A DNA stretch of 64,000 bases, taken from positions 62,001 to 126,000 of the forward strand of contig NZ_QCZK02000038.1 of NCBI RefSeq assembly GCF_003347595.2, read 5' to 3'. The notes under the pieces were generated by a model. That model was given only the letters and a program-made list of their open reading frames with translations. It was not told the DNA's origin and made no database searches. Below, piece after piece: positions 50,955-58,731 of this stretch. This DNA comes from Botryobacter ruber (GTDB lineage: Bacteria > Bacteroidota > Bacteroidia > Cytophagales > Hymenobacteraceae). The number at the start of each line of letters is the position of its first letter. The first letter of the stretch is position 1. The position numbers and the translations under genes are program-made.

Positions 50955-51386
50955 ATGATAGAGAGAATTAAACAACTAATGGAGGCGAAAAGCCTTTCTT
51001 CCACACAGTTCGCCGACGGGATAGAAGTGCCCCGGGCCATTGTCAGTCACATACTTAGCGGCAGAAATAAACCGAGCCTGGATGTGGTGATGAAGATTCT
51101 GGATGCCCACCGCGATGTAAATATGGACTGGCTTTTACTGGGAGAAGGGGAGATGCTAAAGAAATTAGCAGCTGATTCTGTAGCTGCAAACGCTCCGGAA
51201 GCGCTCCGGGCCAAAACTGCAGCCCCTGCAACGGAAGTTACGGTCGAAGAAGAGCCCGTGGAAAAAGTACAAAAACCTGAGAAGGTAGAAACCAAAAGAC
51301 CTGTGGCCAAACAGGCTGGCAAAACCATTGAGCGCATCATCATCTTTTACGACGACAAGACTTTTGACACCTACAGCCCCGTCTGA
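50955..51386 (+). CDS. XRE family helix-turn-helix transcriptional regulator
   Basis: This 143-residue protein starts MIERIKQLMEAKSLSSTQFADGIEVPRAIVSHILSGRNKPSLDVV, a clear XRE/Cro-CI helix-turn-helix at residues 5-60. The family motif MDWLLLGEGEML follows. The middle is a Pro/Glu/Lys/Ala linker, and the C-terminal 20 residues (ERIIIFYDDKTFDTYSP) form a short conserved tail. It has no peptidase domain, so it is not a LexA-type repressor. It probably binds the palindrome at 50751-50780 upstream of it. Other targets are unknown. Confidence 0.88.
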   Translation: MIERIKQLMEAKSLSSTQFADGIEVPRAIVSHILSGRNKPSLDVVMKILDAHRDVNMDWLLLGEGEMLKKLAADSVAANAPEALRAKTAAPATEVTVEEEPVEKVQKPEKVETKRPVAKQAGKTIERIIIFYDDKTFDTYSPV

Positions 51387-51410
51387 ACCTGAAGCACATT
51401 CGGTCCCGGG

Positions 51411-51442
51411 TGGTGCTGTGGCAATGGTGGCAGCTGCAGATA
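51411..51442 (+). repeat. R1 interspersed repeat, copy 17 (+), divergent
   Basis: GGTGCTGTGGCAATGGTGGC then AGCTGCAGATAA, 24 bases after the XRE stop codon. Confidence 0.5.
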
Positions 51443-51480
51443 ACATTTCCCTTCATTTTTTGTATATAAACTTCCCAAAA

Positions 51481-51514
51481 GAGGTGCAGTGGGTGTAGAG
51501 GCTGGTGCAGCAGC
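51481..51514 (+). repeat. R1 interspersed repeat, copy 18 (+)
   Basis: GAGGTGCAGTGGGTGTAGAG then GCTGGTGCAGCAGC. It faces copy 19. Confidence 0.6.
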
Positions 51515-51577
51515 GTTTTACTTAGCTGTAAATTCTAAAAACGATAGCCCTGCCTGCTGCACTTGCCTGCACGCATG

Positions 51578-51617
51578 TTTCTGCTGCAGCCACCACAGCC
51601 TCTCCTCCCGCTGCTTC
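51578..51617 (-). repeat. R1 interspersed repeat, copy 19 (-)
   Basis: On the minus strand GAAGCAGCGGGAGGAGAGGC then TGTGGTGGCTGCAGCAGAAA. It forms an inverted pair with copy 18. Confidence 0.7.
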
Positions 51618-51767
51618 TGCAACATCCTTCCCCAGAAATCCCTCCTTCACTATTTAAGCGGCGAGTGTTTGTTTCTTGCTGGTTCCTGTCTTCTCTTTTC
51701 AGGGTGATTGTCAATGTTTAAACGGTTAATAGCTAATCACATAGTGTCAAATTGAATGCTTCATGTA

Positions 51768-51833
51768 TTGATGAGGATCAGCATCTGAACTGACCTACGT
51801 CATCTTTCAGGGGCAGGGATTAAGTTAATTTTG
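51768..51833 (+). promoter_or_regulatory. Two-box FNR/CRP-type promoter of the CcoI-type ATPase gene
   Basis: TTGATGAGGATCAG (51768-51781) matches FNR consensus TTGAT-N4-ATCAA with one change. TGACCTACGTCA (51791-51802) is centred exactly 22 bp downstream. The -7 element TAATTTTG (51826-51833) starts 29.5 bp past that centre. The downstream box would sit near -41, a class II activator position. The ccoNO promoter has the same geometry. Confidence 0.7.
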
Positions 51834-51860
51834 TAATTCCTGGAATTGAAAAAATCAGAC

Positions 51861-54266
51861 ATGAAAGCTGTCTTAAAAACAAATATTCAAAACTGTTACC
51901 ACTGCGGCGACACCTGTGCCGAGGCACCCATCGTGGTAAATGAGAAGGTGTTCTGCTGCGATGGCTGTAAAGCGGTGTATGAGCTGCTGGAAGAGAATAA
52001 CCTCTGTACCTACTATAACCTGGAGCAGAACCCGGGCATTACGGGCAAAGAACCGGTGGCCGAAGCACGCTTTGCCTACCTCGACTATGCGGGTGTAGAA
52101 ACGCAGCTGCTGAACTTTAAGAACGATACGATTGGCAAGCTAACCTTTTACATTCCGCAGATGCACTGCAGTTCCTGTATCTGGCTGCTCGAAAACCTGT
52201 TCAAGCTGAACCGGGGAATTGCGGAGACAACGGTGAATTTTATGCGGAAAGAGGTCGCTATTACCTACTTCCACCAGAAAACAAGCCTGCGGGAAGTGGT
52301 ACAGCTGCTGGCGCGCATCGGGTATGAGCCTGCTATCACGCTGGCTGATACCGATGGAAAGAAGGAAAACAAGCAAAACCGGACGCTTATCTATAAGCTG
52401 GGAATCGCAGGCTTCTGCTTTGGCAATGTCATGTTGCTGGCCTTCCCGGATTACCTGGCGGTAACAGAGGGCTTGCAACGCACCTTTGGCTCGTTCTTTG
52501 GCTATTTAAGCCTTCTCCTGTCGGTGCCTGTGCTCCTGTACAGCGCCCGCGGGTTCTTTACCTCCGCGCTGGAAGGGATAAAGCAGCGGCTGGTAAACAT
52601 CGACCTGCCTATTGCCACCGGTTTGCTGGCCCTCTTCTTCGTGAGCCTCTACGACATCGTAACGGGCAGCGGTCCCGGTTACCTCGACTCCTTTACGGGG
52701 CTGGTGTTTTTCATGCTGATCGGGAAATACTTTCAGCAGCGGACCTACGACACCCTATCCTTCGATCGGGATTACACTTCCTATTTCCCGGTTTCGGTAA
52801 CGGTGCTGAAAGAAGACGGAACAGAAGATTCGATGCCTGTCCGGAACCTGAAAATAGGCGACCGCATCCGTATCCGGAACCAGGAGCTCATTCCCGCCGA
52901 TGCCATCCTGCTGCGGGGCACCGCCATGATCGACTACAGCTTTGTTTCCGGCGAATCGGAGCCGGTGGAGAAAGTGGTGGGCGAGGTAATTTACGCCGGC
53001 GGGCGCCAGGTAGGAGAGAGCGTGGAGCTGGAAGTGGTCAAAGAAGTGTCGCAGGGCTACCTGACGCAGCTCTGGAACGACAGTGCCTTCTCCAAAAGCA
53101 AGGAGCAGTCGGTGGCGACCTACGCCAACGTGGCTGGCAAGTGGTTTATCATCGTTACCCTGCTGGTGGCGGCGGGTTCGCTCTTCTACTGGGTGCCGCG
53201 CGATGCGGATATGGCCATTAAAGCCTTTACTTCGGTGCTGATTATTGCCTGTCCCTGTGCCTTGTCGCTGGCTACGCCGTTTGTACACGGCCACACCATG
53301 CGGGTGTTCGGAAAAAATAAATTCTACCTGAAAAACACGGCGGTGGTCGAAACGCTGGCTAAAATTGACACGGTGGTATTCGATAAAACCGGTACCCTAA
53401 CCGAGCCCAGCGCCGCCGAGATAACTTACACAGGAAAAGCGCTTTCAGGTGCGCAGGAGCAAGGAGTACTTTCAGTGCTGCGCCACTCCACGCACCCGCT
53501 GAGCCAGCGTATTGGCCAGGTGCTGCAGGGCGAAGCGCTGGAAGTGCAGCACTTCCAGGAATATGCCGGAAAAGGACTGGCCGGCGAGGTAAACGGGATG
53601 CTGGTGCGAATTGGTTCAGCTGCTTACTTGGGTGTGCCGGTTGAAAAGGGGCAGGATGCCCTCAAAACAACCGTGTACATTTCAGTTGACGGGGTAGTGC
53701 TGGGCTACTACACTTTCTTTAACGTGTACCGGCAAGGGTTGCGGGAAATTCTCAGCGACCTGAGCGATAAGCAGCTGGCCGTACTTTCCGGGGACAACAA
53801 CCACGAGGAGGCGCGCCTGAAAGAACTGTTGGGAGCAGAAGCTGCGCTGAACTTTAACCAGTCGCCGGTGCAGAAGCTGGAATACATTCAGCGCCTGAAA
53901 AACAAGAACCGGCAGGTACTGATGGTGGGTGACGGGCTGAACGACGCAGGCGCCCTAAAGCAAAGCGACGCCGGTATCGCCCTCACAAACAGCGTCACCA
54001 ACTTCTCGCCCTCCTGTGATGCCATCCTGGATGCATCGGCATTCGATAAGCTGAGCAAGTTCCTGGCTTTCTCCAAAAAGACGATGACTATTATCCTGGC
54101 CACGTTTGCAGTGTCGCTAATCTATAATGTTGTTGGCCTGACACTGGCCGTGCAGGGGCTGTTTACACCCATTGCATCCGCCATTCTCATGCCTATCAGC
54201 TCGCTGAGTGTTATCATTTTTGCCACCCTCTCCGTCAGGTTCGCCGCTAAACGGGCCGGTTTATAG
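51861..54266 (+). CDS. ccoI: CcoI-type heavy-metal (copper) P-type ATPase
   Basis: This 801-residue protein starts MKAVLKTNIQNCYHCGDTC. The N-terminal Cys-rich segment (CYHCGDTC, CCDGCKAVYELL) is the putative metal-binding domain of CcoI/FixI-type ATPases, followed by a heavy-metal domain with MHCSSCIWLLE. The channel motif is CPC at 464-466, the phosphorylated Asp508 is in DKTGTLTE, and MVGDGLNDAGAL closes the hinge. It likely exports copper across the inner membrane for cbb3 oxidase assembly. ccoS and the oxidase genes follow. The frame opens at a TTG at 51846, but 51861 is the preferred ATG. Confidence 0.93.
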   Translation: MKAVLKTNIQNCYHCGDTCAEAPIVVNEKVFCCDGCKAVYELLEENNLCTYYNLEQNPGITGKEPVAEARFAYLDYAGVETQLLNFKNDTIGKLTFYIPQMHCSSCIWLLENLFKLNRGIAETTVNFMRKEVAITYFHQKTSLREVVQLLARIGYEPAITLADTDGKKENKQNRTLIYKLGIAGFCFGNVMLLAFPDYLAVTEGLQRTFGSFFGYLSLLLSVPVLLYSARGFFTSALEGIKQRLVNIDLPIATGLLALFFVSLYDIVTGSGPGYLDSFTGLVFFMLIGKYFQQRTYDTLSFDRDYTSYFPVSVTVLKEDGTEDSMPVRNLKIGDRIRIRNQELIPADAILLRGTAMIDYSFVSGESEPVEKVVGEVIYAGGRQVGESVELEVVKEVSQGYLTQLWNDSAFSKSKEQSVATYANVAGKWFIIVTLLVAAGSLFYWVPRDADMAIKAFTSVLIIACPCALSLATPFVHGHTMRVFGKNKFYLKNTAVVETLAKIDTVVFDKTGTLTEPSAAEITYTGKALSGAQEQGVLSVLRHSTHPLSQRIGQVLQGEALEVQHFQEYAGKGLAGEVNGMLVRIGSAAYLGVPVEKGQDALKTTVYISVDGVVLGYYTFFNVYRQGLREILSDLSDKQLAVLSGDNNHEEARLKELLGAEAALNFNQSPVQKLEYIQRLKNKNRQVLMVGDGLNDAGALKQSDAGIALTNSVTNFSPSCDAILDASAFDKLSKFLAFSKKTMTIILATFAVSLIYNVVGLTLAVQGLFTPIASAILMPISSLSVIIFATLSVRFAAKRAGL

Positions 54267-54270
54267 TGCC

Positions 54271-54428
54271 ACTGCCGCAAGTTTAGCGACAGCGTAACTT
54301 GTGGCTCTTATAGTGGAAGCTTTCAGCTTCCGTGTTACATACTGCTTTACCTGCAGACCTGCATTTGCAAGTTGAAAACTTGCTGTATAGAAAGCCACAA
54401 GTTACGCTGTCGCTAAACTTGCGGCAGT
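54271..54428. repeat. 158-bp element with perfect 36-bp terminal inverted repeats and inner hairpins
   Basis: Arms 54271-54306 and 54393-54428 are exact reverse complements. The 86-base interior has two smaller hairpins: GGAAGCT/AGCTTCC and GCAAGTT/AACTTGC. It lies 5 bases after the ATPase stop codon. The form is that of a MITE or a large cruciform. No transposase and no clear target-site duplication were seen. Confidence 0.85.
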
Positions 54429-54459
54429 ATTAACTTTCTAACTCTTAATTTTATACGTC

Positions 54460-54648
54460 ATGTTCATTATCTTCTTACTAATAGGAATAAGCGTAACAGT
54501 AGCGGGTTGCTTCTTAGGCGCTTTTCTGTGGGCTGTTCGCTCGGGGCAGTACGACGACGATTACACACCCGCCGTCCGGATGCTTTTCGAAAATGAAACT
54601 ACCCTGGCGAACGGAAAGCCGGAACCGGGCAAACCAAAAACTGCCTGA
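54460..54648 (+). CDS. ccoS: cbb3-type cytochrome oxidase assembly protein CcoS
   Basis: This 62-residue protein has one membrane segment (MFIIFLLIGISVTVAGCFLGAFLWAV) followed by SGQYDDDYTPAVRMLFEN, the standard CcoS pattern. CcoS is needed for loading heme and copper into cbb3 oxidase in other bacteria. It sits between the CcoI-type ATPase and the oxidase structural genes, but the 158-bp element separates it from the ATPase gene. Confidence 0.92.
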   Translation: MFIIFLLIGISVTVAGCFLGAFLWAVRSGQYDDDYTPAVRMLFENETTLANGKPEPGKPKTA

Positions 54649-54684
54649 TTAGAGGCGTGATGCCCTGCTTTTAGCAGGCTAAAC

Positions 54685-54717
54685 TTTGCTGCACCAGCCA
54701 CCAAAGCCACTGCTCCT
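54685..54717 (-). repeat. R1 interspersed repeat, copy 20 (-)
   Basis: On the minus strand GGAGCAGTGGCTTTGGTGGC then TGGTGCAGCAAA. It differs from copy 5 by about one base. It lies between ccoS and the ccoNO promoter. Confidence 0.75.
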
Positions 54718-54760
54718 GGTTTTCACTGGTTGCCGGCTATACAATCTGCAGACGCAGCAA

Positions 54761-54826
54761 CTGATGACAATCAGCTCCGCAGGTGACTTTCGTCATCTTT
54801 TTTAAGGCCCATCTTTTCCAATTTTG
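54761..54826 (+). promoter_or_regulatory. Two-box FNR/CRP-type promoter of the cbb3 oxidase operon
   Basis: CTGATGACAATCAG (54761-54774) resembles TTGAT-N4-ATCAA. TGACTTTCGTCA (54784-54795) is centred 22 bp downstream. A -7 element CAATTTTG (54819-54826, one mismatch) starts 29.5 bp past that centre. Spacing is the same as at the CcoI-type ATPase promoter. Confidence 0.7.
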
Positions 54827-54909
54827 TAGCGTCGAATTTTATGAAAACATCAAGCAAATAATAAAAATCAACAAATCGAAACTTTTAAACCTAATGGAGG
54901 ACACCGCAC

Positions 54910-57102
54910 ATGTCAACTAAAGTAGCAGTCGATGAACGCGCTCTCAGGAGCATAGCGCCGCCCAGAGTCGAGGACCAGGATGCGCCGGTGACGTTCTTCT
55001 ACGACAACAAGATCGTCAGAAACTTTGCCATTGCCTCGGTTTTCTGGGGTATTGCCGGTATGATCATCGGAACGCTGATCGCCTTTCAACTGGCGAACCC
55101 GGACCTGAACATGGGCACCCAGTACACCACGTTTGGCCGTATCAGGCCCTTGCACACCAATGCCGTTATTTTCGCGTTTGTGGGCAATGCCATTTTTATG
55201 GGCGTTTACTACTCGCTGCAGCGCCTCTGCAAAGCCCGCATGTACAGCGATTTGCTCAGCAAACTCAACTTCTGGGGCTGGCAACTCATAATCGTAGCTG
55301 CTCTTATCACGCTTCCCTTAGGTATTACCACTTCTAAAGAATATGCTGAGCTGGAGTGGCCTATCGACATCGCTATCACGCTGGTATGGGTGGTGTTCGG
55401 CTGGAATATGTTCGGTACCATTGCCCGTCGTCGCGAAAAGCACATGTACGTAGCTATCTGGTTCTACATTGCCACCTTCCTGACGGTAGCCGTGCTGCAC
55501 ATTGTGAACTCCTACGAAATGCCGGTTAACTTCCTGAAGAGCTACTCGGGTTATGCCGGGGTGCAGGATGCACTGGTACAGTGGTGGTATGGCCACAACG
55601 CGGTGGCATTCTTCCTGACTACCCCGTTCCTGGGCCTGATGTATTACTTCCTGCCAAAAGCGGCCAATCGCCCGGTGTACTCTTACCGCCTCTCTATCAT
55701 CCACTTCTGGTCGCTGATCTTTATTTACATCTGGGCCGGACCGCACCACCTGCTGTATACTGCCCTGCCTGACTGGGCACAGTCGCTGGGGGTTGTGTTC
55801 TCCGTCATGCTGATTGCCCCTAGCTGGGGTGGTATGATCAACGGTCTGCTCACGCTGCGCGGCGCCTGGGACAAGGTGCGCGAAGAGCCGGTGCTGAAGT
55901 TCATGGTCGTTGCCATCACGGCTTACGGTATGGCTACGTTCGAAGGTCCGATGCTGTCGCTGAAAAACGTAAACGCCATCGCCCACTTCACCGACTGGAT
56001 TGTAGCACACGTGCACGTAGGTGCCCTGGGCTGGAACGGCTTCCTGACCTTCGCGTTGCTTTACTGGCTGTTCCCGCGCCTGTATAATGTAAAGCTGCAC
56101 TCTAAAAAACTGGCGAATACACACTTCTGGCTGGGTACGTTGGGTATCCTGTTCTATGCTATCCCGATGTACTGGGCCGGCTTTACCCAGGGCCTGATGT
56201 GGAAACAGTTCACAGCAGAAGGTACGCTGCAGTACCCTAACTTTCTGGAGACTGTGCTACAGATCGTGCCGATGTACTACATGCGCGGTATTGGCGGGGT
56301 GCTGTACCTGAGCGGGGTGTTCCTGATGGTGTACAACCTGTACAAAACAGCCAAAGCCGGAAGCCTGATTGGCGATGAGCCAGCCGTAGCGCCTGCTATT
56401 GTAAAAGAGCAGAGCCACAACGCTGGTCACTGGCACAGCTGGATCGAGAAGCGTCCGACGCAAATGGCGATCTGGGCGACCGTAGCAATCCTGATTGGTG
56501 GCCTGGTAGAGTTTATCCCGGCCTTCGTTATCAAATCAAACGTGCCTACTATTGACAGCGTGAAGCCTTACACGGCGCTGGAACTGCAGGGCCGCGACCT
56601 GTACATCAAAGAAGGTTGCGTGAACTGCCACACCCAAATGGTTCGTCCGTTCCGTTCCGAAACCGAACGTTACGGCGAGTACTCCAAAGCAGGCGAGTTC
56701 GTGTACGACCACAACTTCCTGTGGGGCTCCAAGCGTACCGGTCCGGATTTGCACCGGGTAGGAGGCAAGTACCCGCACTCCTGGCACTACCACCACATGC
56801 TCGACCCAACGTCTATGTCGCCAGGCTCTATCATGCCGCCTTACCCTTGGTTGTTTGAGCAGGAAATTGATCTGAACACCACACAGGATAAACTGAAGAC
56901 GCTGAAAAAGCTGGGTGTGCCTTACGAAGACGAATATATCGCGAATGCGAACCAGGAACTCGTAATGCAGGCCGACCAGATAACAGCCGACCTGGCGAAG
57001 GAAGGACTGGAAGTAAAGCCTGAAGCGGAGATCGTAGCCCTGATTGCTTACCTGCAACGCCTGGGTACCGACATCAAGGTAAAAGCAGAAGCAGCGGAAT
57101 AA
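54910..57102 (+). CDS. ccoNO: cbb3 cytochrome c oxidase, fused subunits I and II (CcoN-CcoO)
   Basis: This 730-residue protein joins two subunits that are separate in most bacteria. Residues about 1-490 are CcoN, with about 12 membrane segments and heme/copper His ligands in RPLHTNAVIF, WWYGHNAVAF, GPHHLLYT and HVHVGALGWNG. A short linker and one membrane segment (AIWATVAILIGGLVEFIPAF) lead to CcoO with its single c-heme site CVNCH at Cys570 and the HTQMVRPFRSE segment. It reduces oxygen to water with high affinity and pumps protons. Such fusions occur in other Bacteroidota. ccoQ follows after 103 bases. Confidence 0.95.
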   Translation: MSTKVAVDERALRSIAPPRVEDQDAPVTFFYDNKIVRNFAIASVFWGIAGMIIGTLIAFQLANPDLNMGTQYTTFGRIRPLHTNAVIFAFVGNAIFMGVYYSLQRLCKARMYSDLLSKLNFWGWQLIIVAALITLPLGITTSKEYAELEWPIDIAITLVWVVFGWNMFGTIARRREKHMYVAIWFYIATFLTVAVLHIVNSYEMPVNFLKSYSGYAGVQDALVQWWYGHNAVAFFLTTPFLGLMYYFLPKAANRPVYSYRLSIIHFWSLIFIYIWAGPHHLLYTALPDWAQSLGVVFSVMLIAPSWGGMINGLLTLRGAWDKVREEPVLKFMVVAITAYGMATFEGPMLSLKNVNAIAHFTDWIVAHVHVGALGWNGFLTFALLYWLFPRLYNVKLHSKKLANTHFWLGTLGILFYAIPMYWAGFTQGLMWKQFTAEGTLQYPNFLETVLQIVPMYYMRGIGGVLYLSGVFLMVYNLYKTAKAGSLIGDEPAVAPAIVKEQSHNAGHWHSWIEKRPTQMAIWATVAILIGGLVEFIPAFVIKSNVPTIDSVKPYTALELQGRDLYIKEGCVNCHTQMVRPFRSETERYGEYSKAGEFVYDHNFLWGSKRTGPDLHRVGGKYPHSWHYHHMLDPTSMSPGSIMPPYPWLFEQEIDLNTTQDKLKTLKKLGVPYEDEYIANANQELVMQADQITADLAKEGLEVKPEAEIVALIAYLQRLGTDIKVKAEAAE

Positions 57103-57205
57103 TATAAATGAACGACAGACAACGGCAGCCAGGCGAAAGTCAACCCTGGTGGCATAGCACGTTGATAATTAACCTGCTGCCACTTGTCTCTTAAAGTCTG
57201 AAATT

Positions 57206-57403
57206 ATGTATAAGAATGTTTTGCAAGCCATAGACGGCATAGCGATATACCCACTCATCTCATTTTCCATCTTCTTTTTATTTTTTCTGGGTCTGCTGCT
57301 GTATGTCGTGCTGATGGATAAGAAATATGTAGAGACCATGAGCAGCCTGGCCTGCTCTGCAGAAGATGATGCTAACCCTAAAACAGGAGGCAATAACGCA
57401 TGA
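57206..57403 (+). CDS. ccoQ: cbb3 oxidase subunit CcoQ (FixQ)
   Basis: This 65-residue protein has one membrane helix (IYPLISFSIFFLFFLGLLLYVVLM) and a short polar tail, typical of CcoQ/FixQ. It stabilises the oxidase. Its stop codon overlaps the ccoP start as ATGA at 57400-57403, so the two are translationally linked. Confidence 0.85.
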   Translation: MYKNVLQAIDGIAIYPLISFSIFFLFFLGLLLYVVLMDKKYVETMSSLACSAEDDANPKTGGNNA

Positions 57404-58608
57404 AAGCACTACAAATAGTAAAAAGAGGTAGCCTGTCCCTGTTAGCTGCAGGGTTGCTGCTTACGGCAGGAAATCCTGCCCAGGCGCAGGATGCTGTTGC
57501 GGGAAAGAAAGTTTTTGAATCAAACTGTGTCGCCTGCCACAGCATCGACGCCAAACTGGTAGGGCCGGCCCTGAAAGATGTACACAAACGCCGCGGCGAC
57601 GAATGGATTGTGAAGTTCATCAGCAATTCGCAGGAACTGGTAAAAGCCGGTGATAAGGATGCGGTGGCGCTTTACGAGCAGTTCAACAAAATTCCGATGC
57701 CAAGCTTTGCCGGCACCCTGTCGGAAGATGACATAAAAAATGTAATTGCTTATATCAAAGAGGCCAGCGATGCTCCCGCCCAGGCAGTAGCTGAGACCCC
57801 TGCAACACCGGTTGCCGGAGATCCGGGCACCACGCAGACTGCTGCAACAGATGTTGCTTTTGCAGATCTTCCGCCGGTGTTTCTTTTCACGCTGGCGCTG
57901 GCTGCACTGGTGCTGCTGCTCGTTGTAGCTATTATTGTAACGCTGGTGCGCCTGTTCGTTCCGATGATGGGCGACTCGATCTACGACGAAGATTTCCGCG
58001 AGTCATGGGCCGGCCGTTTGCTGTTCCTGCTGCGCGGCGACACCTCCGTCGTGACTGGCAAAGCCAAAGACGTTATTCACTCTAACCACGATTTCGACGG
58101 CATACAGGAATACGACAACGACCTGCCGCCCTGGTGGAAGTACATGTTCTATGTCTCGATTGTATTCGCAATTGGCTATATGCTGCACTTCCACGTGTTC
58201 AATACCGGTGCCCTGATGGCGCAGGAATACGAGCTGGAGATGGAGCAGGCGGCGATACTGGCTGCCAAAAACGCCGAAGATCCGAATGCGGTTACCAACT
58301 ACGAAGTGCTCACAGCTGCTGCAGCGCTTGAGTCGGGCAAAACCTTGTTCCTGCAGAACTGTGCTGCCTGCCACGGCCAGGAGGCACAGGGTTCCGTTGG
58401 TCCGAACCTGACCGACGAGTACTGGCTGCACGGCGGCGACGTGAACGACATCTTCAAGACAGTAAAGTTTGGTGTACCCGCCAAAGGCATGGTGCCCTGG
58501 CAAGGGAAGCTGACCAAAGACCAGATCCTGGAAGTGAGCAGCTATATCTTATCCTTACAGGGTTCTAACCCGGCAAACGCCAAAGAACCGCAAGGAGAGA
58601 AAATGTAA
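57400..58608 (+). CDS. ccoP: cbb3 oxidase diheme subunit CcoP with an N-terminal cytochrome c domain
   Basis: This 402-residue protein has a signal peptide (cut near AQAQ, residue 30). A first cytochrome c domain follows with CVACH at Cys43. After a Thr/Ala-rich linker, a membrane segment (FLFTLALAALVLLLVVAIIVTL) leads to the CcoP/FixP N-terminal domain (PPWWKYMFYVSIVFAIGYMLHFHVF, with its own membrane helix). A second cytochrome c domain has CAACH at about 321-325. Standard CcoP carries two hemes after the membrane anchor; here one heme domain precedes it. It passes electrons to CcoO. The layout is known in Bacteroidota. Confidence 0.92.
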   Translation: MKALQIVKRGSLSLLAAGLLLTAGNPAQAQDAVAGKKVFESNCVACHSIDAKLVGPALKDVHKRRGDEWIVKFISNSQELVKAGDKDAVALYEQFNKIPMPSFAGTLSEDDIKNVIAYIKEASDAPAQAVAETPATPVAGDPGTTQTAATDVAFADLPPVFLFTLALAALVLLLVVAIIVTLVRLFVPMMGDSIYDEDFRESWAGRLLFLLRGDTSVVTGKAKDVIHSNHDFDGIQEYDNDLPPWWKYMFYVSIVFAIGYMLHFHVFNTGALMAQEYELEMEQAAILAAKNAEDPNAVTNYEVLTAAAALESGKTLFLQNCAACHGQEAQGSVGPNLTDEYWLHGGDVNDIFKTVKFGVPAKGMVPWQGKLTKDQILEVSSYILSLQGSNPANAKEPQGEKM

Positions 58609-58610
58609 AT

Positions 58611-58694
58611 TTAAGTTAAGAGTTAAAAGTGAAGAGTTAAAAGTGTTATACAGCAATCAACTCATAACTTTTAACTCTTAACTCTCAACTTAAA
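58611..58694. repeat. Imperfect inverted repeat of AAGAGTTAAAAGT units between ccoP and ccoG
   Basis: Units of GAGTTAAAAGT on the left face ACTTTTAACTCTTAACTC on the right, with the ends TTTAAGTT/AACTTAAA. The centre is GTTATACAGCAATC. It may act as a terminator or processing site. Confidence 0.7.
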
Positions 58695-58731
58695 ATAAGG
58701 CAGGATTAATATCCGCACAAATTAAACTGCC

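Larger units (their letters stand above)
51387..51860. other. Intergenic region: three R1 copies and the two-box promoter of the CcoI-type ATPase
   Basis: R1 copies lie at 51411-51442 (+), 51481-51514 (+) and 51578-51617 (-). The promoter with tandem FNR-like boxes occupies 51768-51833. The two open frames across the repeats are not supported as genes. Confidence 0.7.

Noticed and set aside
54271..54428. 158-bp inverted repeat as an insertion sequence remnant
   Set aside because: No transposase fragment and no clear target duplication were found, so only an inverted-repeat element is claimed.
54460..54648. ccoS could be too short to be real
   Set aside because: It matches the CcoS pattern (one membrane helix, then GQYDD) and sits beside the ATPase and oxidase genes, so it was kept.
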